This document shows positions 8,213 to 16,796 of a DNA stretch of 64,000 nt, in pieces. The notes under the pieces are model-generated. The model was not told the origin of the DNA and did not search any database. It saw only the letters and a program-made list of their open reading frames with translations. The stretch is from Burkholderiales bacterium. GTDB lineage: Bacteria > Pseudomonadota > Gammaproteobacteria > Burkholderiales > SG8-41. The position numbers were made by a program, and so were the translations under genes. The first letter of the stretch is position 1. Each line of letters begins with the position of its first letter. The stretch covers positions 60,231 through 124,230 of the forward strand of contig JAUXMZ010000043.1 of the NCBI GenBank assembly GCA_030683105.1. Reading direction: 5' to 3'.

Positions 8213-8389
8213 ATGAAAACCTCGATGTTAGTTGTTGCTATCGTTGCCTGCGCCCCGTCGGCGCCTATCGTATCAGCGCAGGAAAAATCCGCGCCCGCCA
8301 AGCCTGCGATGAGCATGGACATGATGCAGATGATGATGGAGCAGATGATGCGGCATAAGCAGATGATGCAATTTGCGCCGGCGAAGTAA
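8213..8389 (+). CDS. Shortened methionine-rich secreted peptide (internally deleted paralogue)
   Basis: A 58-residue frame begins with the same signal peptide as the 16,797 protein (MKTSMLVVAIVACAPSAPIV), keeps the APAKPAMSMDM stretch, then jumps straight to MQMMMEQMM and an FAPAK end. Its leader (GAAGGAAAGATCGCC) also matches that paralogue. The deletion joins two GCATGGACATG repeats that exist separately in the full-length gene. The frame and ribosome site are intact, so a small Met-rich peptide may still be made. Confidence 0.6.
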   Translation: MKTSMLVVAIVACAPSAPIVSAQEKSAPAKPAMSMDMMQMMMEQMMRHKQMMQFAPAK

Positions 8390-8405
8390 CGGGAGAAAAA
8401 CCACC

Positions 8406-8876
8406 ATGACCACCTACGCCATCACCGCCGCAAGACCCGCCGGCTGGGGGATGCTTGCGTTCGGCTTGTTGCTCGCCGCGTATTTTGGCGTGCTCACGCT
8501 GGTTTCAGGCTGGAAATTCACCGTGTCCCAGTTTTACGATTTCTGGTATTACATCGTGCCGCTGAGCGCGGGCTTCGGACTGCAGGTCGCGCTTTATACA
8601 CGGTTGCGGAATCTGTTGCATCAGTCCAACAAAGACACGCGCGCCATGATGGCCGCGTCCGGCACCACTTCCACCGCGGCGATGATCTCGTGCTGCGCCC
8701 ACTACCTCGTCAATATTGCGCCGGTACTCGGCGCGACCGGTTTGGTCACCTTTGCCACCCAATACCAGGTCGAATTTTTCTGGGTGGGCCTCGCGTTCAA
8801 TGCCGCGGGCATCGCCTATATCGGCAACAAGTTATTTCAAGCCACCAAGGAGCACGCACAATGCGCACACGCCTGA
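8406..8876 (+). CDS. Integral membrane protein with SCCAH motif
   Basis: A 156-residue protein with four probable transmembrane segments (about residues 14-35, 49-66, 90-115 and 123-142). The third begins with MISCCAHYLVN, giving two adjacent Cys and a His that could bind metal in the membrane. The start follows a GGGAG site. It overlaps the next gene by 16 bases, a sign of translational coupling. I do not recognise the family with certainty; the neighbourhood suggests metal transport or sensing. Confidence 0.7.
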   Translation: MTTYAITAARPAGWGMLAFGLLLAAYFGVLTLVSGWKFTVSQFYDFWYYIVPLSAGFGLQVALYTRLRNLLHQSNKDTRAMMAASGTTSTAAMISCCAHYLVNIAPVLGATGLVTFATQYQVEFFWVGLAFNAAGIAYIGNKLFQATKEHAQCAHA

Positions 8877-9265
8877 ATATTTTCCTCGTTGCACTGGCGG
8901 CAATTTTGTTTGCCCCTCTGGCAGAAGCAGCCTCGCCCGCTCTCGCTGCACAGTCCAGCTCTGAAGCAAGTGTCACGGTGAAAGTCACGCCGCGCGCGCT
9001 CACCGGCGCAAGCTGGGATTTCGAGGTCGTTTTCGATACCCACTCGCAGGAACTGAAAGACGACCTTGAAAAAACAGCGGTGCTCGTCGCGGATGGCGGC
9101 GCAGCGCAGACACCCGTGAAGTGGCAAGGTGACCCACCGGGCGGCCACCATCGCAGCGGCACACTGCAGTTCAAAGCGGTGTCCCCCATGCCTGCGGCGA
9201 TCGAATTGCGGATCACACGCCAGGGCGAAGCGAAGCCGCGTTCGTTCCGGTGGAAGTTGAAATGA
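8861..9265 (+). CDS. Exported protein, unknown function
   Basis: A 134-residue protein with a signal peptide (residues 1-23, cut near AEA) and a beta-rich domain from about residue 36 (VTVKVTPRALTGASWDFEVV) with PVKWQGDPPGGHHRSGTL near the end. The GGHHRSG segment supplies two His residues. ATG 8861 has AAGGAG at ideal spacing and lies inside the preceding membrane-protein gene, so the two are probably co-translated and may act together. Confidence 0.7.
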   Translation: MRTRLNIFLVALAAILFAPLAEAASPALAAQSSSEASVTVKVTPRALTGASWDFEVVFDTHSQELKDDLEKTAVLVADGGAAQTPVKWQGDPPGGHHRSGTLQFKAVSPMPAAIELRITRQGEAKPRSFRWKLK

Positions 9266-9323
9266 TGTCCTGATGGCGTAAAGCAGGCGCGGTCATGTCG
9301 GTCTCTCATTACGGAGGTAGGCC

Positions 9324-9435
9324 ATGGATGCGGAAAGCCTGAAAAGCCTCGGTTGGCTGCTGTTACATCGGACTGATGTTCGCGCCGTTATATAACTTTT
9401 TCGTCGATCGGTTTTCACGGCGCACTCCCGGTTGA
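9324..9435 (+). pseudogene. Frameshifted small membrane-protein remnant
   Basis: After GGAGG, ATG 9324 reads MDAESLKSLGWLLLHRTDVRAVI and stops. Shifting by one base at the middle gives GCCYIGLMFAPLYNFFVDRF, a plausible continuation of a small membrane protein, ending at TGA 9433-9435. The frame change suggests a broken gene. The remaining bases of the 251-base gap between 9265 and 9517 show nothing else recognisable. Confidence 0.35.
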
Positions 9436-9516
9436 CCATCGCGACACGGCAATGGCTTCCCGCTCCGCGACGAACCGATCCACAACAGAGATTTTTTTAT
9501 ATAAAAGGAGCACGAA

Positions 9517-9744
9517 ATGTATGGATATGATCACGGAGGATGGATGTTCGGCGGCGGCATAGGGATGATCCTGGTGTGGCTGGTGCCGATAGCATTGGTG
9601 ATTTGGCTTGTCAGTTCCTGGGGCAAGCGCACCGGACAGGAATCATCTGAGAAAACTGCGCTCGACATCCTCAAGGAGCGCTATGCAAAGGGCGAGATCC
9701 AGCAGGACGAGTTCGAGCGCAAGAAACGCGATCTCAGTGGTTAG
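9517..9744 (+). CDS. SHOCT-domain small membrane protein
   Basis: A 75-residue protein: Gly/Trp/His-rich N-terminus (MYGYDHGGWMFGGG), one transmembrane helix (about 15-35), and a C-terminal SHOCT domain (LDILKERYAKGEIQQDEFER). SHOCT motifs are short helical oligomerisation modules found at the ends of small membrane proteins, often in metal islands. AAAAGGAG precedes the ATG. A SHOCT-less relative with a similar N-terminus lies at 17,295-17,420. Confidence 0.85.
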   Translation: MYGYDHGGWMFGGGIGMILVWLVPIALVIWLVSSWGKRTGQESSEKTALDILKERYAKGEIQQDEFERKKRDLSG

Positions 9745-9822
9745 ACCGGGGCACAGGCTCATGCCTGACCCTGCTATGACAACCCTAACCGTTACCTGCT
9801 GACCCCGGGATACGGCGCGCTG

Positions 9823-10194
9823 ATGTGCCATCTTCTCCTCGCCCTGCCGCTGCTGGCGCTGCCCCTGTTCTGGATTTTTCCGCTCTCGGTCGCGCTCCCC
9901 TCATATAGCGCGGTAGCGGCCTTGTCCGCCGTGATCTATTGGTATGCCATACGGGCCATGAAGCAGCCCATACGAAATGGCGCCGTGGGCATGGTCGGTG
10001 AAATTGGCGAAGTGCTTGAAGCCAACGGCGAAGACTTGCGGGTACGGATACACAACGAGTTATGGCATGCGGTATCAACGGGAGCCCCGCTGTGTAAAGG
10101 AGACGACCTGGAAGTGGTCGGTGTGGAACAACTCACACTGCAGGTGCAGAAACTTGATCTGGACGCCAGATATTTCGGCGGATCATCAGGATAA
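9823..10194 (+). CDS. NfeD-like membrane protein (TM plus OB-fold)
   Basis: A 123-residue protein with two hydrophobic segments (about 1-22 and 24-45) followed by a C-terminal OB-like domain (AVGMVGEIGEVLEANGEDLR to about residue 105). This layout matches short NfeD-type proteins, which partner membrane proteases or stomatin-like proteins; no such partner is in the window. No strong ribosome site is seen before ATG 9823. Confidence 0.6.
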   Translation: MCHLLLALPLLALPLFWIFPLSVALPSYSAVAALSAVIYWYAIRAMKQPIRNGAVGMVGEIGEVLEANGEDLRVRIHNELWHAVSTGAPLCKGDDLEVVGVEQLTLQVQKLDLDARYFGGSSG

Positions 10195-10202
10195 TTCAGC
10201 AC

Positions 10203-10231
10203 TTGACTTATACCCCCATGGGGTATATATT
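10203..10231 (+). promoter_or_regulatory. Sigma70-type promoter with embedded CsoR-like copper operator
   Basis: TTGACT (10,203-10,208) and TATATT (10,226-10,231) are separated by exactly 17 bases. The spacer holds a palindrome, TATACCCC-CAT-GGGGTATA (10,209-10,227), of the G/C-tract type bound by CsoR/RcnR-family copper repressors. Binding would occlude RNA polymerase, so the downstream DUF2933, small metal-binding and copper ATPase genes should be de-repressed by copper. No csoR gene is in the window. Confidence 0.75.
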
Positions 10232-10282
10232 CAATCCCGTCACAACAGTTGCACATTACACATTTAGCGAAAGGACAAAATC

Positions 10283-10477
10283 ATGGAATGGCTGACTCAG
10301 AACTGGATTTGGATCGCAGCACTGGTGGGTGTTGTCGTGTTTATTGGTTTATCCCGCAATAGTCATGGCGGGCATGGCGGCGGAGACAGCTCCGGCGGTC
10401 ATGGCGGGTGCTGTGGCGGGCACGGCAAGAAAACCCCCTCCGACAAGCCCGGCGCGGTGCATGGCCATCAGCATTAG
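10283..10477 (+). CDS. DUF2933-like small membrane protein, His/Gly-rich tail
   Basis: A 64-residue protein with one membrane helix (about 6-23) and a tail very rich in His, Gly and Cys (SHGGHGGGDSSGGHGGCCGG). The tail should bind copper or another soft metal. It is the first gene after the CsoR-type promoter and has an AAAGGA site. The DUF2933 assignment rests on size, topology and context; it has no assigned biochemical function. Confidence 0.7.
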   Translation: MEWLTQNWIWIAALVGVVVFIGLSRNSHGGHGGGDSSGGHGGCCGGHGKKTPSDKPGAVHGHQH

Positions 10478-10500
10478 AGCAAGGCTCGTTGCGAGGGCAT

Positions 10501-10764
10501 ATGGACAACACCGCGCCTGACACGCACGCCATTGCCGCGTGCCGTCATTGTCACGCGCCGATCAGTGCCGCGCCCCATCTGCGCGAGGAAGACGACTACT
10601 GCTGCGAAGGCTGCTTTCTCGCTGAGCGCAAACAGCGCGCGCTAGCAGCAGCGGTCGATGAGGCCCCGTCTGCCCTGGCTGAGGCGCTGGTTGCCGCCCT
10701 CGACGCGCGGGAACACGAAACCGGACTTCACTCGAAACGCACCGCCTGCCATACGCTGGTTTAA
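10501..10764 (+). CDS. Small cytoplasmic Cys-rich protein, likely metal-binding
   Basis: An 87-residue protein with CRHCHAPI (residues 14-21) and DDYCCEGCFLAE (31-42), together a four-cysteine treble-clef/zinc-ribbon pattern like the N-terminal domain of CcoI/FixI-type copper ATPases. The remainder is Ala-rich helical. It sits between the DUF2933 gene and the copper ATPase, so it may be a separate metal-binding or chaperone domain for the pump. Translation is supported only by a weak GAGGG site. Confidence 0.55.
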   Translation: MDNTAPDTHAIAACRHCHAPISAAPHLREEDDYCCEGCFLAERKQRALAAAVDEAPSALAEALVAALDAREHETGLHSKRTACHTLV

Positions 10765-10793
10765 TGACGTTAACCCTATGATGAGGTTTGAGC

Positions 10794-13280
10794 ATGGCTA
10801 CTGATCCTGTATGCGGCATGGCAGTCACTGATAAAACCAAGCATCGCCACACCCACGCGGGCCGCGAATACTTGTTTTGCAGCGCGCATTGTCTGGACAA
10901 ATTCAAGGCAGCGCCGGGAGATTATCCCGCGCAAACCACGAAGCAAGGCTCAGCCTCATCGCATCAACACACGCACGACCACAAGACGCTCGCACAAAAT
11001 ACGGAACACGCCACGCACCATGGATCTGCCGTGCCTGCCAAGGCTGGCGCACAGCGGAAACAAAGTGTCGAACATACCTGCCCCATGCATCCCGAAGTCG
11101 TGCAGCAGGGGCCCGGTTCCTGTCCCAAATGCGGCATGGCGCTGGTGCCCCTGGTACCTGTTGCGCCGGCCGCAACCGAATACACCTGCCCGATGCATCC
11201 GGAAATCAGGCAAAACACGCCGGGATCGTGTCCCAAGTGCGGCATGGCACTGGTGCCAGTGGCGGGCGCAGAGGAGGACGACTCCGAACTGCGCGACATG
11301 ACGCGCCGCTTCTGGGTCGGCGCCATACTCTCGGCGCCGCTGGTTTATATCGCAATGAGTCCCTATTTCGGCGTGACGCAGCCGTTCGGCCTTGCGCCGC
11401 ACATCAGGATGTACGTCGAGTTAATGCTCGCAACCCCAGTCGTGCTCTGGAGCGGCTGGCCGTTCTTCCGCAAGTTTGCAATCTCGATCCGGACCCTCAG
11501 CCCCAATATGTACACCCTGATCGGGCTCGGCGTGGCGCTCGCCTACATTTTCAGCCTCTTCGCCCTGTTCGCGCCCGGACTGTTCCCGGAAGCGTTCCGT
11601 GAGCAAGCGGGTCAGGTGGGTGCCTATTTCGAAGCCGCAGCGGTCATCGTCACCCTGGTGCTGCTGGGCGAAGTGCTGCAGTTGCGCGCGATGGGCCAGA
11701 CCAGCCAGGCGATACGCGAGTTGCTCGCGCTTGCGCCCAACACCGCGCTGCGCATCGAGGCCGACGGCAGTGAAGCGGAAGTGCCACTCGACCAGGTCCA
11801 GGTCGGCGACAAACTGCGCGTGCGGCCCGGCGAAAAAGTGCCGGTCGATGGCACCTGCCTGGAAGGCTCCTCGAACGTCGATGAGTCCATGGTCACCGGC
11901 GAGCCCGTTCCCGTCCCCAAGAGAGCGGGCGACAAGGTCACCGGCGCGACCATCAACGGCAAAGGCGCGCTGGTGATCCGCGCCGAGAAAGTGGGCGCCG
12001 ACACGCTGCTCTCCCGCATCGTGCACATGGTGGCGCAGGCGCAGCGCACGCGCGCGCCGGTGCAGCGGCTGGCCGATCTCGTCGCTGCCTATTTCGTGCA
12101 GACGGTGATCGTCATCGCCATCGTCACCGCGCTCGTATGGTGGTTCTTCGGGCCTGAGCCCAGCCTCACTTACGCCTTGGTCAACGCGGTGGCGGTGCTC
12201 ATCATCGCCTGCCCGTGCGCTGTCGGGCTGGCGACGCCGATTTCGATCACCGTGGCCATGGGCCAGGGCGCGAAGAACGGCATCCTGTTCCGCAACGCGG
12301 AAGCCGTCGAGAAGCTGCGTGATGTGAATACGCTCGTCGTGGACAAGACCGGAACGCTCACGCTCGGCAGGCCGCAGCTCGTGGACCTGGTGATTGAAGG
12401 TGGCATGGCCGAAGATGAGGCGCTCGCGCTCATCGCCGGCCTCGAGCGCGCCAGCGAGCATCCCCTCGCCCAGGCCATCGTCAAGGCCGCCGAAGAACGC
12501 AACTTGCAGCTGGGACAGGTGGAACACTTCGAATCCGTCACCGGCCAGGGTGTGCACGGGACGATAGGCGGGCGCACAGTCGCCGTGGGCAACCGCAGCC
12601 TCATGGCAGCGCATGGCACTGCTCCGCAATCGCTCGCCGACAAGGCCGAAGCATTGCGCACACAGGGCAAGACCGCGCTTTACGCTGCGATAGACGGGCG
12701 AGTCGCCGCGGTGATCGCGGTTGCCGATCCGATCAAGGAAACAACGCTGGAGGCGATCAAGATGCTCACCGCCGAGGGTGTGCGTGTCGTCATGCTTTCG
12801 GGCGATTCGCGCAAGACTGCGGAAGCCGTCGGCAAGCAACTCGGCATCGAAGAAGTCATCGCGGAAGTGATGCCGGACCAGAAAGTCGAGGTCATCAAGA
12901 AGCTGCAAAGCGAGAAACGCATCGTGGCGATGGCCGGCGACGGCATCAATGACGCACCGGCGCTCGCACAGGCCAACGTCGGTATCGCCATGGGCACCGG
13001 CACCGACGTTGCCATCGAAAGCGCCGGCGTGACACTCGTGAAAGGCGACCTGCGCGGCATCGCGAAGGCGATCCGGCTGTCGCACGCGACCATGCGCAAC
13101 GTCAAGCAAAACTTGTTTTTTGCCTTTATTTACAATGCTTTAGGCATTCCCATCGCAGCCGGCGTGCTGTATCCGGCGTTCGGCCTGCTGCTGTCGCCGA
13201 TATTCGCCGGCGCGGCGATGGCCATGAGTTCGGTATCGGTGGTTACCAATGCGCTGCGGCTGCGGCGGGTGAAGCTGTAA
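10794..13280 (+). CDS. copA: P1B-type copper-exporting ATPase with YHS and two heavy-metal-binding domains
   Basis: An 828-residue inner-membrane pump that drives Cu(I) out of the cytoplasm. The N-terminus has a YHS domain (about 3-45), a His-rich linker, then two near-identical HMBD modules (94-119 and 129-154, each TCPMHPE...[10 protein letters not shown]). The ATPase core has the CPC metal site (473-475), phosphorylation motif DKTGTLT (517-523), SEHPLAQ and [15 protein letters not shown] pair in IYNALG and [12 protein letters not shown] in the last helices fit the P1B-1 Cu(I) class. No GMTCxxC domain is present. ATG 10,794 is preferred over TTG 10,788. It is likely induced from the promoter at 10,203. 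Confidence 0.93.
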   Translation: MATDPVCGMAVTDKTKHRHTHAGREYLFCSAHCLDKFKAAPGDYPAQTTKQGSASSHQHTHDHKTLAQNTEHATHHGSAVPAKAGAQRKQSVEHTCPMHPEVVQQGPGSCPKCGMALVPLVPVAPAATEYTCPMHPEIRQNTPGSCPKCGMALVPVAGAEEDDSELRDMTRRFWVGAILSAPLVYIAMSPYFGVTQPFGLAPHIRMYVELMLATPVVLWSGWPFFRKFAISIRTLSPNMYTLIGLGVALAYIFSLFALFAPGLFPEAFREQAGQVGAYFEAAAVIVTLVLLGEVLQLRAMGQTSQAIRELLALAPNTALRIEADGSEAEVPLDQVQVGDKLRVRPGEKVPVDGTCLEGSSNVDESMVTGEPVPVPKRAGDKVTGATINGKGALVIRAEKVGADTLLSRIVHMVAQAQRTRAPVQRLADLVAAYFVQTVIVIAIVTALVWWFFGPEPSLTYALVNAVAVLIIACPCAVGLATPISITVAMGQGAKNGILFRNAEAVEKLRDVNTLVVDKTGTLTLGRPQLVDLVIEGGMAEDEALALIAGLERASEHPLAQAIVKAAEERNLQLGQVEHFESVTGQGVHGTIGGRTVAVGNRSLMAAHGTAPQSLADKAEALRTQGKTALYAAIDGRVAAVIAVADPIKETTLEAIKMLTAEGVRVVMLSGDSRKTAEAVGKQLGIEEVIAEVMPDQKVEVIKKLQSEKRIVAMAGDGINDAPALAQANVGIAMGTGTDVAIESAGVTLVKGDLRGIAKAIRLSHATMRNVKQNLFFAFIYNALGIPIAAGVLYPAFGLLLSPIFAGAAMAMSSVSVVTNALRLRRVKL

Positions 13281-13381
13281 TGAAAACTGCTGTTCGGCTT
13301 CGGTTTCGGCCTGTTCTGGGCCGGGCTGTATGAGCATGCGACGTGGATGAAATCAGCAACACATGGAGACATGATCTGAAT

Positions 13382-13894
13382 ATGAGTACATATCTTGCAA
13401 AGCGCCTTGTGGCTGTCGTGGGCATCGCAATGGGGCTGATGCTCGCAAACATGTCATGGGCCGCAGAAAAACCGCAGTATCAGCTGGCGAATGGTCTGGC
13501 GGTCTATATCGGGGTTCTGCCAGCCGGAATGACGATGCAGCATCCGCCGGGGGGTGAGCCCTCCAAGACGCACGGCAGCGGCCCGACCTGGGGTTCGCAA
13601 TACCACGTGATCGTGGCGATATTCGACAACGAGAGTGGTGCTCGCATTACCGACGCGGAGATCAGCGCCGCGGTTTTCAATGCGACTTTACCCGGCAGGC
13701 GCGTGTCGGGGCCCGAAAAAAAACTCGATCCGATGCAGGTCGCCGGTGGCACGGTTTACGGCAATTACTTCAACATGCCCGCACCGGCGCCGTACCGGAT
13801 AGAAGTGAAGATCCGCCGGCAGGGTACGCGCGAGGCCGTGAAGGCCTCATTCGACTACAGGCATGCGGTTGTGACTGGAAAACCGCAGTCATAG
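13382..13894 (+). CDS. Exported protein of unknown function
   Basis: A 170-residue protein with a signal peptide (residues 1-27, ending at MSWA). The mature part has GLAVYIGVLPAGMTMQHPPG, then a beta-rich domain with His (THGSGPTWGSQYHV) and a C-terminal PYRIEVKIRRQG strand. Its layout is like small periplasmic proteins that accompany metal pumps, but no family is certain. The start is either ATG 13,382 (signal-like) or ATG 13,343; I prefer 13,382. The 100 bases before it contain a short unannotated remnant (KLLFGFGFGLFWAGLYEHAT) of a membrane protein. Confidence 0.65.
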   Translation: MSTYLAKRLVAVVGIAMGLMLANMSWAAEKPQYQLANGLAVYIGVLPAGMTMQHPPGGEPSKTHGSGPTWGSQYHVIVAIFDNESGARITDAEISAAVFNATLPGRRVSGPEKKLDPMQVAGGTVYGNYFNMPAPAPYRIEVKIRRQGTREAVKASFDYRHAVVTGKPQS

Positions 13895-13963
13895 AAGCTC
13901 AGGTTTCAATCATGACCGCATTGCACTGGCACTTGCCACTGAGAATTTGAGGAAAAAAAGTAT

Positions 13964-14248
13964 ATGTATCCCGTTCTTTTTCTGGTTTTTCTGCTCGTCT
14001 GGCTGACGAGAAAAATGTATCGGTCGGAAGGTTTCAGTTTTTTCACTGCCGTGGCCGGCTATGGCGTTGCGCGTTTCTCGGTTGAATTTTTCCGAGGCCA
14101 TCCGGCCATCTTTGCCTGGGACATACCCGCCGCACAGGTATTCAGCGTGGCGCTGATTTTGACCGCCATGATTGCTTTTTACCTGCTCAGGAAAGGCGTG
14201 GAAGAAGCGGGGCCTGGAAAAAAAATTAAAGTGAAGTCCAGGAAATGA
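13964..14248 (+). CDS. Truncated Lgt-like membrane protein
   Basis: A 94-residue frame with two or three membrane segments. The stretch GYGVARFSVEFFRGHP matches the C-terminal signature of prolipoprotein diacylglyceryl transferase (Lgt), and the following VFSVALILTAMIAF helix fits its last segment. Full Lgt has about 270 residues with the catalytic His-Gly-Gly-Leu region in the first half, which is absent. It is probably a remnant or a small derived protein. No clear upstream half is visible before 13,964. Confidence 0.65.
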   Translation: MYPVLFLVFLLVWLTRKMYRSEGFSFFTAVAGYGVARFSVEFFRGHPAIFAWDIPAAQVFSVALILTAMIAFYLLRKGVEEAGPGKKIKVKSRK

Positions 14249-14314
14249 GGCCGCCGGCATGAGCATTTCACCCGGCGGCATTGTGCCACCGGTTAACTTA
14301 TCGAGAGCTTGGTC

Positions 14315-14602
14315 ATGAATCACGAACATGAACAGCAACAAAACGACAGCGACAACGGCTTATCTAAAGCCAAATGGGCAGTGATCGCATTTTTCGCCAT
14401 CGCCGTCTATTTTCTGGTTATGGAACACAAGGCGCACCTGTCCGGGCTGCTTTACTACCTGCCGTTCCTGCTGCTGCTCGCCTGCCCGCTGCTGCATATG
14501 TTCATGCATAAGGGACACGGAGAGCACGGTGGAAATGGCGGGCACGATAGCCACCACAGCAGCACGCGGCCAGACGCCCAACGTGAGGAAGAAAAAAAAT
14601 GA
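14315..14602 (+). CDS. DUF2933-like membrane protein, His-rich tail
   Basis: A 95-residue protein: charged Asn/Gln/Asp N-terminus, two hydrophobic segments (about 22-36 and 43-62), and a His/Gly-rich tail ([20 protein letters not shown]). It is a longer relative in design of the 10,283 protein and probably binds metal at the membrane. It overlaps the next start by four bases (ATGA), which argues for co-translation with the methyltransferase-like gene. Confidence 0.7.
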   Translation: MNHEHEQQQNDSDNGLSKAKWAVIAFFAIAVYFLVMEHKAHLSGLLYYLPFLLLLACPLLHMFMHKGHGEHGGNGGHDSHHSSTRPDAQREEEKK

Positions 14603-15261
14603 ACCAACCCCAGGATGCGGCCTATGGGCTGTGGTCGCTTGTCATCATCAACTCGTTGATTTTCATCATATTTGCATTCAGCTTTGCGAAGCCACAGACC
14701 TCGCGTGACTGGCGTTCGTTCGGCGCGTTTTCCGCTTTCCTCGTCGCGCTGTTTACCGAAATGTACGGCTTTCCGCTCACCATCTACCTGCTGTCCGGCT
14801 GGCTCACGAGCAAATTCCCCGGGATCGATTTCCTGGCGCACGATTCCGGGCATCTGCTGGAAGTGATGTTCGGCTGGAGCACCAACCCTCATTTCGGGCC
14901 GTTTCACCTGCTCAGCGCCATTTTTATCGGCGGCGGCTTCTGGCTGCTCGCTGAGGCGTGGAAGGTGTTATATGCGGCGCAGCGCCATCACGCACTTGCG
15001 ACTACCGGACCTTACGCGCGCGTGCGGCATCCCCAATACACCGGCTTCATTCTGATCATGACAGGGTTTTTGTTTCAGTGGCCGACTATCGTCACGCTGG
15101 CGATGTTCCCGATACTGGTGACGATGTATCTCTTTTTAGCGAGGCGGGAGGAGCGCGATGCCATCGCCGGGTTCGGCGACGAATATCGCCGCTACGCTGT
15201 AAGGGTGCCGGCATTTATTCCGCGCTTGCCCTTGTCCAGACCGGAAAACGGGATCACGTAA
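14599..15261 (+). CDS. Isoprenylcysteine carboxyl methyltransferase-family membrane protein
   Basis: A 220-residue protein with five or six membrane segments. The C-terminal half carries the ICMT/PEMT signature: [14 protein letters not shown] (about 135-148) and [17 protein letters not shown] near 192-208, which form the SAM-binding pocket of this family. Bacterial members are common in metal islands, yet their substrates are not established. Coupled by an ATGA overlap to the DUF2933-like gene. Confidence 0.85.
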   Translation: MNQPQDAAYGLWSLVIINSLIFIIFAFSFAKPQTSRDWRSFGAFSAFLVALFTEMYGFPLTIYLLSGWLTSKFPGIDFLAHDSGHLLEVMFGWSTNPHFGPFHLLSAIFIGGGFWLLAEAWKVLYAAQRHHALATTGPYARVRHPQYTGFILIMTGFLFQWPTIVTLAMFPILVTMYLFLARREERDAIAGFGDEYRRYAVRVPAFIPRLPLSRPENGIT

Positions 15262-15285
15262 AAATTCGAGTCAAAGGAGTCACAA

Positions 15286-15816
15286 ATGACGATGTCCCCG
15301 CTCCCGGCAAGCGTTGCACACAAGCCCCTCTTCCTGTTGACGATGTGGATCCTGGTATCGTCGGCGGCAAATCTCGCGTGGGAGTTCGCGCAGCTTCCGC
15401 TTTACACGCTGTACGCGGATCCCGATGCAGGCAAAATTGTCCGCTACGTGCTCCACTGCACCGCGGGCGATGTTCTGATTGCGCTTGGCGCCTATGCGCT
15501 TACTGCGCTCGCGCTGGGCAACTGGTCCTGGCCGTTGCGGAATCCGCTGCGCGGCATCGTGCTCGCCACCACGCTTGGTCTCACGTATACGGCGGCAAGC
15601 GAGTGGTACAACGTGTACCTTGCCCCAGCGTGGGCCTATAGCGAACGGATGCCGCTCGTCTTTGGCATCGGCCTTGCGCCCTTGCTTCAGTGGCTGCTCA
15701 TCCCGCCCCTTGTTTTGTTCATTGTGCGCCGGACGAGCGCACCGACCGCGCCGAATAAGCAAGTGATCAAAAGCGGCGAGGACGCTGCGCCTGAAACCGT
15801 AAAAGGCGGGAAATAA
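15286..15816 (+). CDS. Integral membrane protein, unknown function
   Basis: A 176-residue protein with about five hydrophobic segments between residues 14 and 148 and a charged, flexible tail. Notable polar membrane residues include SAANLAWEFAQLPLYT and TAASEWYNVYLAPAWAYSER. I do not recognise the family. An AAAGGAG site precedes the start and the gene lies 24 bases after the ICMT-family gene on the same strand, so it belongs to the same probable transcript. Confidence 0.7.
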   Translation: MTMSPLPASVAHKPLFLLTMWILVSSAANLAWEFAQLPLYTLYADPDAGKIVRYVLHCTAGDVLIALGAYALTALALGNWSWPLRNPLRGIVLATTLGLTYTAASEWYNVYLAPAWAYSERMPLVFGIGLAPLLQWLLIPPLVLFIVRRTSAPTAPNKQVIKSGEDAAPETVKGGK

Positions 15817-15897
15817 ACGGAACCCGCCCCGCTTCCGGGTAAATTGGGAGCGAGGCACTTTCCTCGCGACGAGAACAAGATCGTGTCCTACCATCAG

Positions 15898-16075
15898 GTG
15901 AAGTACGATGTGCCCCTTGAACTCTCGTCATGTCACACGGCCCTCATGCAGGGCTATGTGCCTGAAGGACACACACCTGTGGATGTGGCCGCGCGGTTGT
16001 TGAAAGAAAAGCCGCCGGCCGTCGACTTGGCCGTGCGGGAAATGCCGATCGGATCGCCTGGCATTGAAAGCGATC
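15898..16075 (+). pseudogene. DUF411 remnant, middle/C-terminal part
   Basis: The plus-strand frame reads VKYDVPLELSSCHTALMQG, EGHTPVDVAARLLKEKP and VREMPIGSPGIES, which is the central and late part of DUF411 with its SCHTA motif. The N-terminal SPTCGCC half is absent, and the end runs into unrelated sequence (QTWIFSRVKVV). An open frame extends 15,844-16,155 but only this part matches the family. It is the third DUF411 piece in the window. Confidence 0.75.
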
Positions 16076-16167
16076 AGTCTATGTGTGGCAACGTACAGAC
16101 CTGGATTTTTTCCCGTGTGAAAGTCGTTATGTGCAGGGCAGTCATTGATTCTTGACAATGGTGTAAT

Positions 16168-16641
16168 TTGATAAAGACGTTTTCATCAACGCGAAGTGTC
16201 CCCGGAGTGCCAAAGGCCAGGCGGCCACGGGGTCTGCGCGGTTCCGCGCGCAGGGCGTTGGTGTTGGCTTGGGTAATATTCTGGATCAACACGGCATTAT
16301 TTCCGTGCTGCGAGGCGGTTGCCGCTGTTTTTGGCAACCATTCCGATGACGTTTCGCAATCTGCCTCCACTGCACGGCCGGCGCACGCCTCTGACGATAC
16401 GAATTCCGGACGCCCGGACCATAGCCCTAACTCGCCTTGCTGCTACACCCTTAGCGCCGGACCAACGAGTGTCGGGATGTATGCATTACTGGCGTCCGAT
16501 AACTCCTCCCCGGAATGGTTCGCAATCGACGCACCTGCCGCCCCCGCCCTGATAGCAGCAAGTCATGCTGAATACCTCGCGCCACAGCCCCCTCCGCCAG
16601 CGCATCGCCTCTACTTGCGCACTCTGCGCCTGCTGATTTAA
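16168..16641 (+). CDS. Secreted small protein with CC pair, unknown function
   Basis: A 157-residue frame with an Arg-rich N-terminus, a hydrophobic signal-like core (ALVLAWVIFWINTALFPCC) and a mature region rich in Ser, His and Asp with a second CC pair (NSPCCYTLSAG). The layout resembles DUF2946/CopL-like metal-responsive small proteins, but identity is unproven. The start is uncertain: TTG 16,168 or GTG 16,207. It precedes a Met-rich gene just as the 6657 gene does. Confidence 0.5.
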   Translation: MIKTFSSTRSVPGVPKARRPRGLRGSARRALVLAWVIFWINTALFPCCEAVAAVFGNHSDDVSQSASTARPAHASDDTNSGRPDHSPNSPCCYTLSAGPTSVGMYALLASDNSSPEWFAIDAPAAPALIAASHAEYLAPQPPPPAHRLYLRTLRLLI

Positions 16642-16796
16642 TCCCGCCTCGCACCGGCACTTTGGACTGGTGCGTTCAGCGCCATCCGCCGGTCACAGCG
16701 GCTGAGTCGTGCCTTGCGCTTCACGGGCAATCCTCGCTATCAGCAGTCGCCAATAACAGTAATTTGAATTCATTCAACCCTGAAGGAAAGACCGCT

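Noticed and set aside
11421..13109. 562-codon minus-strand open frame opposite the copper ATPase
   Set aside because: Reading opposite a clear P-type ATPase with all motifs intact; an artefact of high GC content.
13281..13380. Membrane-protein-like scrap (KLLFGFGFGLFWAGLYEHAT) after the copper ATPase
   Set aside because: Too short and without a start; mentioned under the neighbouring gene but not supported as a separate feature.
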